64,000 nt of DNA from WHSW01 sp963759295 (GTDB lineage Bacteria > Actinomycetota > Thermoleophilia > Solirubrobacterales > 70-9): NCBI GenBank assembly GCA_963759295.1, contig CAVWYT010000007.1:124001-188000 (forward strand). Reading direction: 5' to 3'. Each line of letters opens with the position of its first letter. The stretch's first letter is position 1. Made by a program: the position numbers and the translations under genes. Shown piece after piece: positions 7,810-16,134 of the stretch. A model generated the notes under the pieces. The model ran no database searches and was not told where the DNA came from. It saw nothing but the letters and a program-made list of their open reading frames with translations.

Positions 7810-9237
7810 ATGGGTCTGCACACGTACGGGCTGATGGGGGTCGATTGGGAGGAGCGGGTGCGCTTCGATCGCCTGCGCGCCGACCGACTGAGCCGCATCT
7901 CCAGCCTGCTCGCCGACTCGCAGCTCGGGGCGATGCTCTGCTTCGACATGGCGAACATCCGCTACGTCACCGCGACCCACATCGGCACCTGGGCGCAGGA
8001 CAAGCTCAACCGCTTCTGCCTCCTGCCCCAGGGAGGGGAGCCGATCATGTGGGATTTCGGCTCGGCCGCCCGCCACCACCAGCTCTACAACCCGTGGCTT
8101 GCCGACGGGCGCTCCCGTGCCGGGATCTCGACCATGCGCGGGGCGATGGCGCCGGAGGCGGGGCGGGCGGAGGACGTCGCCGAGAAGATCAGGATCGAGC
8201 TCGCCGAGCGCGACCTGCTCTCCGAGCCCGTCGGGGTCGACGCGGTCGAGCCGGCGGTCATGTTCGCGCTCCAGCGTGCTGGCATCGAGGTCGTCGACGG
8301 CCAGCAGCTGATGGCGGAGGCGCGGATGATCAAGTCCCAAGACGAGATCACGCTGCTCAACCAGGCATGCATGATGGTCGACGCCGCCTACGATGAGCTT
8401 TATCGGGCGATGCGACCCGGGATGCGAGAGAACGAGTGCGTGGGCCTCGTCAACAAGGTGCTCTATGACCTCGGCTCGGAGTTCGTCGAGGGCGTCAACG
8501 CGATCTCGGGCGAGCGCTGCAATCCCCACCCGCACGTGTACACCGACCGCCACCTGCGCCCCGGGGACCCGGCCTACTTCGACATCCTCCACAGCTTCAT
8601 GGGCTACCGAACGTGCTACTACCGCACCTTCGCGGTCGGTAGTGCCTCGCGCGGCCTCGTCGACGCCTACAAGCGCTGCCGCTACTACCTCGACGCGGCG
8701 ATCGAGCTGATTCGTCCTGGGGTGACCACGGCGGAGGTCGTCCGGGTGTGGCCCGAGGCGAACGAGTTCGGCTTCCCCGACGAGGAGGCCGCCTTCGCGC
8801 TGCAGTTCGGACACGGCGTCGGGCTCGCGATCTGGGAGAAGCCGATCTTCAGCCGCCTCGTGTCGCTCGAGCACCCGGAGGAGATCCAGGAGGGGATGGT
8901 GTTCGCGCTCGAGACCTTCTGGCCCGCCAGCGACGGCTGGTCGGCGGCGCGGATCGAGGAGCAGCTGGTAGTCACCGCCGACGGCTGCGAGGTGATCACC
9001 CGCTTCCCAGCCGAGGATCTGCTGATCGCGGGGCAGCCCTACTACACGGCCGGCGGAGCGCTGCCGTTGGAGCGCGAGCGGGAGTCGAACTTGAACACCG
9101 AGCTCGATCCCGAGACGTTCGAGGCGACCCCGCGAGCGCCGAGGTCGGGATCCGACGACGGCGCGCGATCGCGCGACCGGTCGGTCTCGCCTGGTCGGTT
9201 GCCGGCGGGAGACCTCGGCGCGGAGGCGCTGCGATGA
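7810..9237 (+). CDS. M24-family (pita-bread fold) hydrolase or lyase with one metal ligand replaced
   Basis: A 475-residue protein with an N-terminal creatinase-like domain and a C-terminal peptidase-M24 domain. Of the five canonical dimetal ligands, Asp258, His335 (GHGVGL), Glu368 (FALETFW) and Glu383 (RIEEQL) are present, but the second Asp, 11 residues after Asp258, is Cys269 (YRTCYYRTF). Members of this fold include Xaa-Pro peptidases, creatinase, ectoine hydrolase and the DMSP lyase DddP, so a peptidase role is not assured. Gene context argues for a small-molecule catabolic enzyme. The start codon follows GGGAGACGCGGAGC. It overlaps the aldehyde dehydrogenase start by four bases and is preceded by the perfect LacI operator. 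The C-terminal 50 residues are Arg/Ser-rich and probably disordered. Confidence 0.82.
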   Translation: MGLHTYGLMGVDWEERVRFDRLRADRLSRISSLLADSQLGAMLCFDMANIRYVTATHIGTWAQDKLNRFCLLPQGGEPIMWDFGSAARHHQLYNPWLADGRSRAGISTMRGAMAPEAGRAEDVAEKIRIELAERDLLSEPVGVDAVEPAVMFALQRAGIEVVDGQQLMAEARMIKSQDEITLLNQACMMVDAAYDELYRAMRPGMRENECVGLVNKVLYDLGSEFVEGVNAISGERCNPHPHVYTDRHLRPGDPAYFDILHSFMGYRTCYYRTFAVGSASRGLVDAYKRCRYYLDAAIELIRPGVTTAEVVRVWPEANEFGFPDEEAAFALQFGHGVGLAIWEKPIFSRLVSLEHPEEIQEGMVFALETFWPASDGWSAARIEEQLVVTADGCEVITRFPAEDLLIAGQPYYTAGGALPLERERESNLNTELDPETFEATPRAPRSGSDDGARSRDRSVSPGRLPAGDLGAEALR

Positions 9238-10724
9238 GCTCGGTCGCCTCCCCCGCTCGCACCGGCGGCGCCTTCGTCGACGGCTCGTGGACCGAGCCCG
9301 CCGGAGGCCAGAGCTTCGCCGTCATCGAACCGGCGACGGGGCGCGAGCTCGCTCATGTGCCCGCCTGCGGACCCGCGGAGGTCGATGCCGCGGTGGCGAG
9401 CGCCAAGCGGCGCTTCGAGGAGGATTGGCGTTGGCGCTCGCCGCGCGAGCGCGGGGCGTTGATGCGCCAGGTCGCGGCGCGGATCCGCGAGCACGTCGAC
9501 GAGCTTGCCGAGCTCGAGGCGCGCGAGGTCGGCAAGCCACGGCGAGACGCGCAGCGCTTCGACATCTCCTACAGCCACGCCGCCTTCGACTACTTCGGCG
9601 GGCTCGCCGACACCCTGCACGGCGAGATCCTCGACCAGGGCCCGATCGAGGCACGGATCGTGCTCGAGCCCTACGGCGTGGTGGCGGCGATCCTGCCCTT
9701 CAACTGGCCCCCGATCCACTTCTCGAAGAAGTGCGCGCCGGCGATCGCGGCCGGTAACACGGTGGTGATCAAGCCCGGAGAGCAGGCGCCCCTGGCGGTG
9801 ATGCGCCTGGTCGAGATCGCCAACGAGGTCCTGCCGCCGGGGGTGATCAACGCGATCACCGGGATCGAGGCCGGCGCGGCGCTGGCCGGCCATCACGACG
9901 TCGCCCGGATCACCTTCACCGGCGCCACGGCGACGGGACGCAAGGTGCTCCACACGGCGGCCGAGAACCTCACCTTCGCGACCATGGAGCTGGGCGGCAA
10001 GAACGCGCTGCTGGTGCTCGCCGACGCCGACCTCGACGTCGCGATCGACGTCGCGCTCGAGGGCATGTACTACAACCAGGGCGAGGCCTGCACCTCGACC
10101 GCGCGGATCCTCGTTCACGACTCGATCCACGACGACTTCCTCGAGCGCTTCGCCCGCGCGACCGAGGCGCTGGTGGTCGGCGACCCGCTCGACCCGGCGA
10201 CCGACATCGGCCCGATGGTCGACGCCCGCCAACGCGATCGCGTGCTCGAGTACATGCGAATCGGCCTCGAAGAAGGGGCGCGGCAGGTGACCCAGGGCGC
10301 GCTTCCCGACGACCCCTGGCTCGCCGACGGGTTCTGGGTCGCGCCGACGGTGTTCGCCGACGTCACGCCCGGGATGCGGGTCGCCCGGGAGGAGATGTTC
10401 GGTCCGATCGCCTGCGTGATGCGATTCAGCGACGAGGACGAGGCGGTGGCGATCGCCAACGACACCGAGTACGGGCTCACCGCGGCGATCTGCAGCCGCG
10501 ACGAGGCCCGCGCCGGACGCATGGCGCTGCACCTCGAGGCGGGGATGGTGTTCGTCAACAACTACATGCGCCGCGCCTTCCTCGGCTCGCCGTTCGGCGG
10601 CGTCAAGGGCAGTGGCTACGGGCGCGAGAACGCCGCCGAGACCCTGCGCGAGTTCGTGCGCTCGAAGAACATCCGCTTTCCCTCGGGCCGCGGCGAGATC
10701 CCGACCTGGCCGCCGCGCAACTGA
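9234..10724 (+). CDS. NAD(P)-dependent aldehyde dehydrogenase
   Basis: A complete 496-residue aldehyde dehydrogenase. It shows the oxyanion and cofactor region PFNWPPIHFSKKCAPAIAAGN, the general-base Glu252 in MELGGKN, and the nucleophilic Cys286 in NQGEACTSTAR, 34 residues apart as in the family. The C-terminal FGGVKGSGYGRENA motif is also normal. It should oxidise an aldehyde to a carboxylic acid. Translation is coupled to the M24 gene through an ATGA overlap, so the two probably act in sequence on one substrate. It is under the operator at 7757-7776. The 3' end faces the minus-strand alpha/beta hydrolase with about 110 bases between them. Confidence 0.93.
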   Translation: MSSVASPARTGGAFVDGSWTEPAGGQSFAVIEPATGRELAHVPACGPAEVDAAVASAKRRFEEDWRWRSPRERGALMRQVAARIREHVDELAELEAREVGKPRRDAQRFDISYSHAAFDYFGGLADTLHGEILDQGPIEARIVLEPYGVVAAILPFNWPPIHFSKKCAPAIAAGNTVVIKPGEQAPLAVMRLVEIANEVLPPGVINAITGIEAGAALAGHHDVARITFTGATATGRKVLHTAAENLTFATMELGGKNALLVLADADLDVAIDVALEGMYYNQGEACTSTARILVHDSIHDDFLERFARATEALVVGDPLDPATDIGPMVDARQRDRVLEYMRIGLEEGARQVTQGALPDDPWLADGFWVAPTVFADVTPGMRVAREEMFGPIACVMRFSDEDEAVAIANDTEYGLTAAICSRDEARAGRMALHLEAGMVFVNNYMRRAFLGSPFGGVKGSGYGRENAAETLREFVRSKNIRFPSGRGEIPTWPPRN

Positions 10725-10838
10725 GGCCTGCCGCCGACGAGCGCCGCGCGCGCCGCCTTCGACCCTCGGTCCCGACTGCCTCGTCGAATCTCTACCCCCA
10801 CCCGGGTGATGTTCGCATCGGTCGATCGGCCGTCGCGC

Positions 10839-11898
10839 TCAGCGCAGCCGCTCCGCGAGCCAGTCGGCGAGCAGCGGCCGGTAGCGGTAGGCGACGTTGT
10901 TGCAGACGTGATTGCCCTCCTCGTAGAGGACGAACTCCGCGTTCGGAGCCGCGTCGGCGACGTCCTTGGTGGATTGCCACGGGATCAGCCCGTCGAGCTT
11001 TCCGGTGATCACCAGCAGCGGCTGGGAGATCCGCTCGGCGACGCCGGTGAGGTCGAGCTCCAGCGCCCGGCGGCGACCGGATTCGGGATCCGGCGAGCGC
11101 GAGTAGTGGATGAACGAGTCCCGGGTGAGCCCCGGGAGCGCGTCCCAGAGCTCGCCGAAGTTGCGCGGGCCCGAAACTCCGGCGACCGCTTTCAACCGCG
11201 GTTCGAAGGCGGCCGCGCGCGGCGCGTAATAACCGCCGAGGCTGACCCCGGCCGCGCCGACCCGGTCGAGGGCGACGTCGTCGCGGCCGGCGAGCGCATC
11301 GAGCCCCGCCGCGACCGCGACCTCGTAGTCGGGTCGGATCGGCGCCTCGAAACCCGCCTCGCCCTGCCCGGGACCGTCGAGCGAGAGGGTCGCCAGGCCG
11401 CGGTCGAGGAAGACGCGCTCGAAGTTGAAGAACTCCTCCTTGGTCGAGTCCAGCCCCGGGATCAGCATAACGAGCGCCGGACGCTCGGACGCCGGCCGGT
11501 CGGCGGAGGTTTGCGATGATCGTCCCGCCGTCCTCGATTCGCGCCTCGATTCGCTCCGCGTCCGGATCGAGCAGCCGGTGGGCCCGGTAAAGCGCGTCGC
11601 GCGCCCGCAGCGTCGTCTCGCGATTGCGGGCGCCGTCGAGCACCCACACGTACTTGGCGAAGTGAAAGCAGAGCGCGGCACGCACGAACGCCTCGCCGGC
11701 GGTTTGCGTCCGCCCCGCCGCCTCGGCCTCCTCGGCGAGCCCCAGGTGCAGCTCCGCGGTCTTCGACCATTCGTCGAGCCACTCCTCCCAGCGCTCGATC
11801 CGTGCCGTCGTCCGGGTGAAGTCGTTGAGGTCGACGCCCTGGGTGACCATTCGCGGGGCCCAGTGGTCGATCGCCGCCTGAACCCGGGCGTCAGACAC
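10839..11898 (-). CDS. Alpha/beta hydrolase of the FrsA/2,6-dihydroxypseudooxynicotine hydrolase type, frame break near 11493
   Basis: An enzyme of about 352 residues in two parts. An N-terminal helical cap runs through HWAPRMVTQGVDLNDF, AGEAFVRAALCFHFAKYVW and RRPAG. An alpha/beta hydrolase domain follows, with LIPGLDSTKEEF, the DGPGQGE oxyanion region, the nucleophile Ser in GVSLGGYY, an Asp in TGKLDGLIP and the His in EGNHVC. The same arrangement is found in 2,6-dihydroxypseudooxynicotine hydrolase, which cleaves a carbon-carbon bond in nicotine breakdown, and in FrsA-like esterases. One extra base in a GGCCGGCG stretch near 11490-11497 breaks the frame; both halves are well conserved. The GTG start overlaps the amidohydrolase stop. 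It is the last gene of the Liv-transport operon, so it probably acts on the imported compound. Confidence 0.8.
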
Positions 11899-12883
11899 GC
11901 ACCCCGCTCCCCTCCAGGAGCCGGGTCGCGTTGGCTCCCATCACCGCGGCCTCCTGCTCGCGCTCCAGGCCGAGGGAGCGCACAGTGGCGACCGGATCGG
12001 AATCGGCCATGTCGAACGGATAGTCGGACCCGAGCAGCACGCGCTCGGCCCCGACCCAGTCGACGAGCGCGCGCAGCAGCTCGACGTCGTGGGTGATCGT
12101 GTCGAAATTGAAGCGCCGAATCGAGGCCAGCGGCGACTCGCCGAGGCTCCGGCGCGCGTCCGGCTGAAATCCATGAGCCCGACTGAGGCGACCGCGAAGC
12201 GCGAGCAGCGCGCCCCCGCCGTGCGCGAGCAGCACGCGAAGGCCGGGGTGGCGCTCCATCACCCCGGCCATCACCATCTGGGCGGCGGCGACCGTGGTCT
12301 CGAGCGGGTTTCCGACCGTGTTCCACATGTAGTGCTCGGCGAACACGGGGTGGTCGAAGCCGCGCGTCGTCGGGTGCACGAAGACGAGCGCCTCGGTGCT
12401 CGCGGCCGCCTCCCAGAACGGCTCGAAGCGCCGGTCGCCGAGGTAATGACCGCCGACGCTGGCCATCACCTCGACGCCGGCCAGGGCGCCGTCGCGCCGC
12501 AGCTCGACCAGCTCCGCCGCGGCAAGCTCGGGGTCCTGAAGCGGCACGGCTCCGAGCGCCGCCACCCGTCCGGGGTGCGAGCCGACCAGTCCCGCCAGGG
12601 CCTGGTTCTGAATCCGGCAGCGCTCGAGACAGGTCCGCGGCTCGGCGTCCGGGTATAGCAACGGCACCCAGGGACAGAGGATCACCCCGTCGATTCCGGC
12701 GCGCAGCTGCACCGCGAGGATCGTCTCGATGTCGGTCGGCTCGCTGATCATCGAGCGGATCTCTCGCCCGCCGAACTCGACCACGCACTCGCATCCGGTC
12801 CGCCGCAGCCGCGGGCGCCAATCCTCCGACGCGTGGCCGTTGCGGAGGATCTCGGGCACGATCACGTGCGCGTGTGCGTTCAC
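11891..12883 (-). CDS. Amidohydrolase-2 family metal enzyme (ACMSD/resorcylate decarboxylase-like)
   Basis: A 330-residue TIM-barrel amidohydrolase. Metal ligands are visible: the N-terminal HAHV pair, the HPTT histidine near residue 179, the LAHGGG histidine, and the catalytic Asp in GSDYPFDM. This branch includes aminocarboxymuconate-semialdehyde decarboxylase and gamma-resorcylate decarboxylase, which use a divalent metal for non-oxidative decarboxylation or hydrolysis. The GTG start shares one base with the stop of the FAD oxidoreductase, and its end overlaps the next hydrolase by eight bases, so the three enzymes are made together. The exact reaction is not readable. Confidence 0.85.
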   Translation of the reverse strand: MNAHAHVIVPEILRNGHASEDWRPRLRRTGCECVVEFGGREIRSMISEPTDIETILAVQLRAGIDGVILCPWVPLLYPDAEPRTCLERCRIQNQALAGLVGSHPGRVAALGAVPLQDPELAAAELVELRRDGALAGVEVMASVGGHYLGDRRFEPFWEAAASTEALVFVHPTTRGFDHPVFAEHYMWNTVGNPLETTVAAAQMVMAGVMERHPGLRVLLAHGGGALLALRGRLSRAHGFQPDARRSLGESPLASIRRFNFDTITHDVELLRALVDWVGAERVLLGSDYPFDMADSDPVATVRSLGLEREQEAAVMGANATRLLEGSGVRV

Positions 12884-14496
12884 TACCTCGATCGGACACC
12901 CACCCCCTCAGTCGGCGAGCGCCCGAGCGCGTCCGCCAGGCTGCGTCCGCGGTCGGCGAGGATCACCGTGGCCGCGTTGCGACCCGGCGCGCCGGTGACC
13001 GAACCGCCCGGATGGGTGGTGCCCCCGGTTTGGTAAAGGCCCTCGATCGGCATCCGGTGCTGGCCCCAACCGGGGACCGGGCGCAGGGCCCCGGACTGGG
13101 CGAGCCCTCGATCGCCGCCGTGGAACGTGCCGCGAATCATGTGGCGGTTGGCGCGCTCGATGTCGTACGGGCCCTTGACCAGCCTGGCGACGATCGCCTC
13201 GTCTGCGAGGCTTGGGGCGTGGCGGCGCACGCGTTCGAGCTGGCTGTCGGCCTGGCGCTCCTTGAGCTCCTCCCAGCTCGACTCGCCCGGGGGCAGCTTC
13301 CATCCCTGGCCGCTGAGGAACTTGACCGTGTGGTGACCCTCGGGCGCGCGGGTTGGATCGGCGAGGGTCGGGGTCGCCACCAGCAGCCAGGCGGGCTCGG
13401 GATCGTAGGTCCCGTCGCGAAGCCGGCGGCCGTGGGCGACGATCTCCTCGGGCCAGCCGACGAGCCCGGCCGAGACCGCCGAGCGCGACCCATCGGGCGT
13501 CGCGAACTCCGGCGCCGCGGTCGTCGCCATGTAAACGGCGAATCCCGACAGCCCGAGGTCGTAGGTTTCGACCCCGTAGACGAAGTCCTCACCCCAGGCT
13601 TCACGCGGGGCCATCTCGACCAGGTGCTTGACGTGGATCGTCGAGACGACCGCCTCGCGCGCCTCGAACGCCTCGCCGGATTCGGTCTCGACGCCGACGC
13701 AGCGCCCGCCCTCGAGCAACAGCCTGGCAACTGGCCGGTCGCAGAGCACCTCGCCGCCGTCGTCGGCGATCGAGCGCGCGAGCGCCTCGGTGAGCCTGCC
13801 CGACCCGCCGCGCGGAATCGTCCAGCCGCGGCGCTGGCGGCCGAACACGATCGAGTAGGCGAGTGCGCCCGAGCCGGGGCTGTCAACCGGCACCAGGGTC
13901 TGAAACGCCTGCCAGAGCATGAACGAGCGCACATGCGGGCTCTCGAACTCGTGGCGGATCACGTCCCAGGCACTCAACAGCCGCCGCCTGCGCCACCGGT
14001 TCGCGTCGGGGTGATCGGCGAGCATCTCCTCGAGCGAGGGGCCGAACCCCGGCGGGTTGAAGCGGCTCGCCGCGAACAGGTGCTTCACCGAGTCGTACTC
14101 GGCCAGCATCCGCTCATAGGCCTCGGCATCGCGTCCCGAGAACCTGGCGAGCTCCTCGAAGCTGCGGTCGCGGTCAAGCCACATCGTCAGTTGCTCGCCG
14201 TCGGGAAACACGACATGCGAGAACGGATCGGGCTCGATGTAGGTGAGCCCGTAGCGGCCGACCAGGTCGAGCTCGTCGTCGACCAGCAGCGGATTGGTCT
14301 GGATCAGCGTGTGACCGGTGGAGCACGAGTCGATCCGAAAGCCCGGGCCGAGCAGTTCCTCCGACGCCGCACCACCGCCGGGGATGGAGCGCGCGTCGAG
14401 CACGACGACCGAATAGCCGGCGCGGGCGAGGTAGGCGGCGGTGATCAGGCTGTTGTGCCCGGCGCCGGCGACGACGAAGTCGGCGCTCGCGCTCAC
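12883..14496 (-). CDS. FAD-dependent oxidoreductase, PYROXD2/phytoene desaturase-like
   Basis: A 537-residue flavoprotein. The N-terminal dinucleotide-binding motif is FVVAGAGHNSLITAAYLARAG followed by the ARSIPGGGAASEE loop. The C-terminal FAD-contact region is YQTGGTTHPGGSVTGAPGRNAA. The GAGHN variant of the GxGxxG motif is characteristic of the PYROXD2/CrtI-like group. Such proteins desaturate or oxidise cyclic or isoprenoid substrates; the natural substrate of most bacterial members is unknown. It follows the EamA gene by seven bases and leads into the amidohydrolase gene, in an operon headed by a Liv-type importer. No carotenoid genes are nearby, so a catabolic dehydrogenation step is more likely than pigment synthesis. 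Confidence 0.85.
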   Translation of the reverse strand: MSASADFVVAGAGHNSLITAAYLARAGYSVVVLDARSIPGGGAASEELLGPGFRIDSCSTGHTLIQTNPLLVDDELDLVGRYGLTYIEPDPFSHVVFPDGEQLTMWLDRDRSFEELARFSGRDAEAYERMLAEYDSVKHLFAASRFNPPGFGPSLEEMLADHPDANRWRRRRLLSAWDVIRHEFESPHVRSFMLWQAFQTLVPVDSPGSGALAYSIVFGRQRRGWTIPRGGSGRLTEALARSIADDGGEVLCDRPVARLLLEGGRCVGVETESGEAFEAREAVVSTIHVKHLVEMAPREAWGEDFVYGVETYDLGLSGFAVYMATTAAPEFATPDGSRSAVSAGLVGWPEEIVAHGRRLRDGTYDPEPAWLLVATPTLADPTRAPEGHHTVKFLSGQGWKLPPGESSWEELKERQADSQLERVRRHAPSLADEAIVARLVKGPYDIERANRHMIRGTFHGGDRGLAQSGALRPVPGWGQHRMPIEGLYQTGGTTHPGGSVTGAPGRNAATVILADRGRSLADALGRSPTEGVGVRSR

Positions 14497-14503
14497 CGCG
14501 ACC

Positions 14504-15382
14504 TCACCCGACCCAGATCAGCAGCAGCGCCCCCGCGAGGACGAGCGCCGCGCCCGCCCAGATCCTGCGGGTGACGATCTCGATGTGGCGACCCGAGATC
14601 ACCGGGGCGAGCACCAGCACCGTCGGCACCGACATCAGCTGCAGCGCGAGCACTACCGTTACGTCGACGTCCTCGAGCGAGATCCACCGCCACCAGGTCG
14701 CGATCGCGACGATCACGCCCGCGATCAGCTTCAGGCCGAGCGCCTCGCGCCCGCCGAGCGAGCCGCGGATCGGCTCGGAGGAGACCCCCAGCAGAACGCC
14801 GAAGCACAGCGATGCCGCGAGCATCCCGACGACGACCCCGAGCAGCGGCGAATCGAGTCCCTCGAGTCCCTCGACCGTGAGGATCGGGCTCAGCGCCCAG
14901 GCGGCGGCGGTCGCGAGCGCAAAGCCCGAGTCGCGCAGCCTGGCGCGATGGCCCCCGCCCGGGTCGGAGACCAGGTAGGCACCGACGATCGTCAGCGCGA
15001 CCCCGGCGAGCGCGACCGCCGTCGGCAGCTCGGCGGTGAACACGGCCGCGAAGCCCAGCCCCCAGACCGGGGTCGTCGCCAGCATCGGGCTGGTCCGCGC
15101 CGCCCCGATGCGGGCCTGGCTGAAGTTGAGCGTCGTCCAGCCGACGAAGAAGTGCACGACGCCGGCGAGCGCAAAGGCGATCAGGCTCCAGGCCGGGGCC
15201 TCGGCGAGCCGGCTCAGGTCCTCGGTGGCAAGCGCGACCGCCGCGAGGATCACCGCCGCGACGCCCAGCTGGAGGAAGGTCGAGAAGTAGACGGTCCCGA
15301 GCCCGCGGACGGCGCGCGCGTTCAGGGCCTGGAACAGTCCGAATCCGGCTCCCGAAAGCGCCGCCCATGCAGCTCCGCTCAC
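14504..15382 (-). CDS. EamA/DMT-family permease
   Basis: A 292-residue integral membrane protein with about ten hydrophobic segments in two EamA-like halves (for example GLGTVYFSTFLQLGVAAVI, SPMLATTPVWGLGFAAVF and GVVVGMLAASLCFGVLLGV). EamA proteins of the drug/metabolite transporter superfamily move small metabolites out of or into the cell. The GTG start overlaps the livF stop by four bases, so it is coupled to the importer genes. It may export a pathway intermediate or provide a second uptake route. Direction and substrate are not determinable from sequence. Confidence 0.85.
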   Translation of the reverse strand: MSGAAWAALSGAGFGLFQALNARAVRGLGTVYFSTFLQLGVAAVILAAVALATEDLSRLAEAPAWSLIAFALAGVVHFFVGWTTLNFSQARIGAARTSPMLATTPVWGLGFAAVFTAELPTAVALAGVALTIVGAYLVSDPGGGHRARLRDSGFALATAAAWALSPILTVEGLEGLDSPLLGVVVGMLAASLCFGVLLGVSSEPIRGSLGGREALGLKLIAGVIVAIATWWRWISLEDVDVTVVLALQLMSVPTVLVLAPVISGRHIEIVTRRIWAGAALVLAGALLLIWVG

Positions 15383-16134
15383 ACCTTCGTCGTCGGCTGG
15401 GGCGGGGCCGTCGTCGCCGTCCCGCCGAAGAACAGGTCGGTCATTTCGGGGTTGGCGAGCAGCGCCTCGGCGCGGTCGACCATCAGCACCCGGCCGCTCT
15501 CCATGACCACACCCTCGGCCGCCATGCGAAGACCGAAGCGGACGTTCTGCTCGATCATCAGCAGTGTCTTCCCGGCCTCCGCCATCCGGGTGATCGCCGC
15601 CGCGACCACCTTGAGAGCCTTCGGGTCGAGTCCCACGGACGGCTCGTCGAGCATCACCAGATCCGGGTCGAGCATCAGCGAGCGCGCGAACTCGACCGCG
15701 CGCCGCTGACCACCGGAGAGGTTGCCGGCGCGATCGTCGGCGCGCTCGGCGACGAGTGGGAACAGCTCCGCGACCTCGGCGAGGCGACGCCTCACCAGGG
15801 CCTTGTCGCGGCGGATGATGTAGGCGCCCATGAGCACGTTCTCGTGCACGGTGAGATTCCCGAAGAGGCCGTCCGACTGCGGGACCTGGGAGATCCCGAG
15901 GCCGAGGATCGCCGCCGGCGACAGCCGGCAGATGTCGCGGCCCTCGAACTCGATTCGCCCGCGGCGCGGGCGCAAGAGTCCGCTGATCGCCCTCAGTACG
16001 GTCGACTTGCCGGCGCCGTTGGGCCCGACGATGCAGGTCACCGAGCCCGCGTCGATGCCGAGGTCGACGCCCTGAAGCACGTCGCCCGCGCCGTAGCCGG
16101 CGACCACGTCCCGGACCTCGAGCATCCGGGTCAT
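15379..16134 (-). CDS. livF: Branched-chain-type ABC transporter ATPase LivF
   Basis: A 251-residue ABC ATPase. Walker A is GPNGAGKST, the signature is NLSGGQRRAVEFAR, Walker B is LVMLDEPSVGLDP and the switch His is replaced by Gln in IEQNVRF, as is usual for LivF. The C-terminal TATTAPPQPTTKV tail is extra. It partners the LivG half of the fused protein upstream to power import by LivH/LivM. The ATG overlaps the stop of the LivM-LivG gene (ATGA). Confidence 0.92.
   Translation of the reverse strand: MTRMLEVRDVVAGYGAGDVLQGVDLGIDAGSVTCIVGPNGAGKSTVLRAISGLLRPRRGRIEFEGRDICRLSPAAILGLGISQVPQSDGLFGNLTVHENVLMGAYIIRRDKALVRRRLAEVAELFPLVAERADDRAGNLSGGQRRAVEFARSLMLDPDLVMLDEPSVGLDPKALKVVAAAITRMAEAGKTLLMIEQNVRFGLRMAAEGVVMESGRVLMVDRAEALLANPEMTDLFFGGTATTAPPQPTTKV

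Noticed and set aside
10725..10838. CGACGAG/CTCGTCG inverted repeat (10735-10741 and 10780-10786) as a bidirectional terminator
   Set aside because: The loop would be 38 bases and no U-rich tail follows in either direction. I keep it only as an unremarkable GC-rich intergenic stretch.
12874..14574. Plus-strand open frame of over 560 codons antisense to the FAD oxidoreductase
   Set aside because: Same shadow effect; the minus strand protein has clear FAD-binding motifs at both ends.
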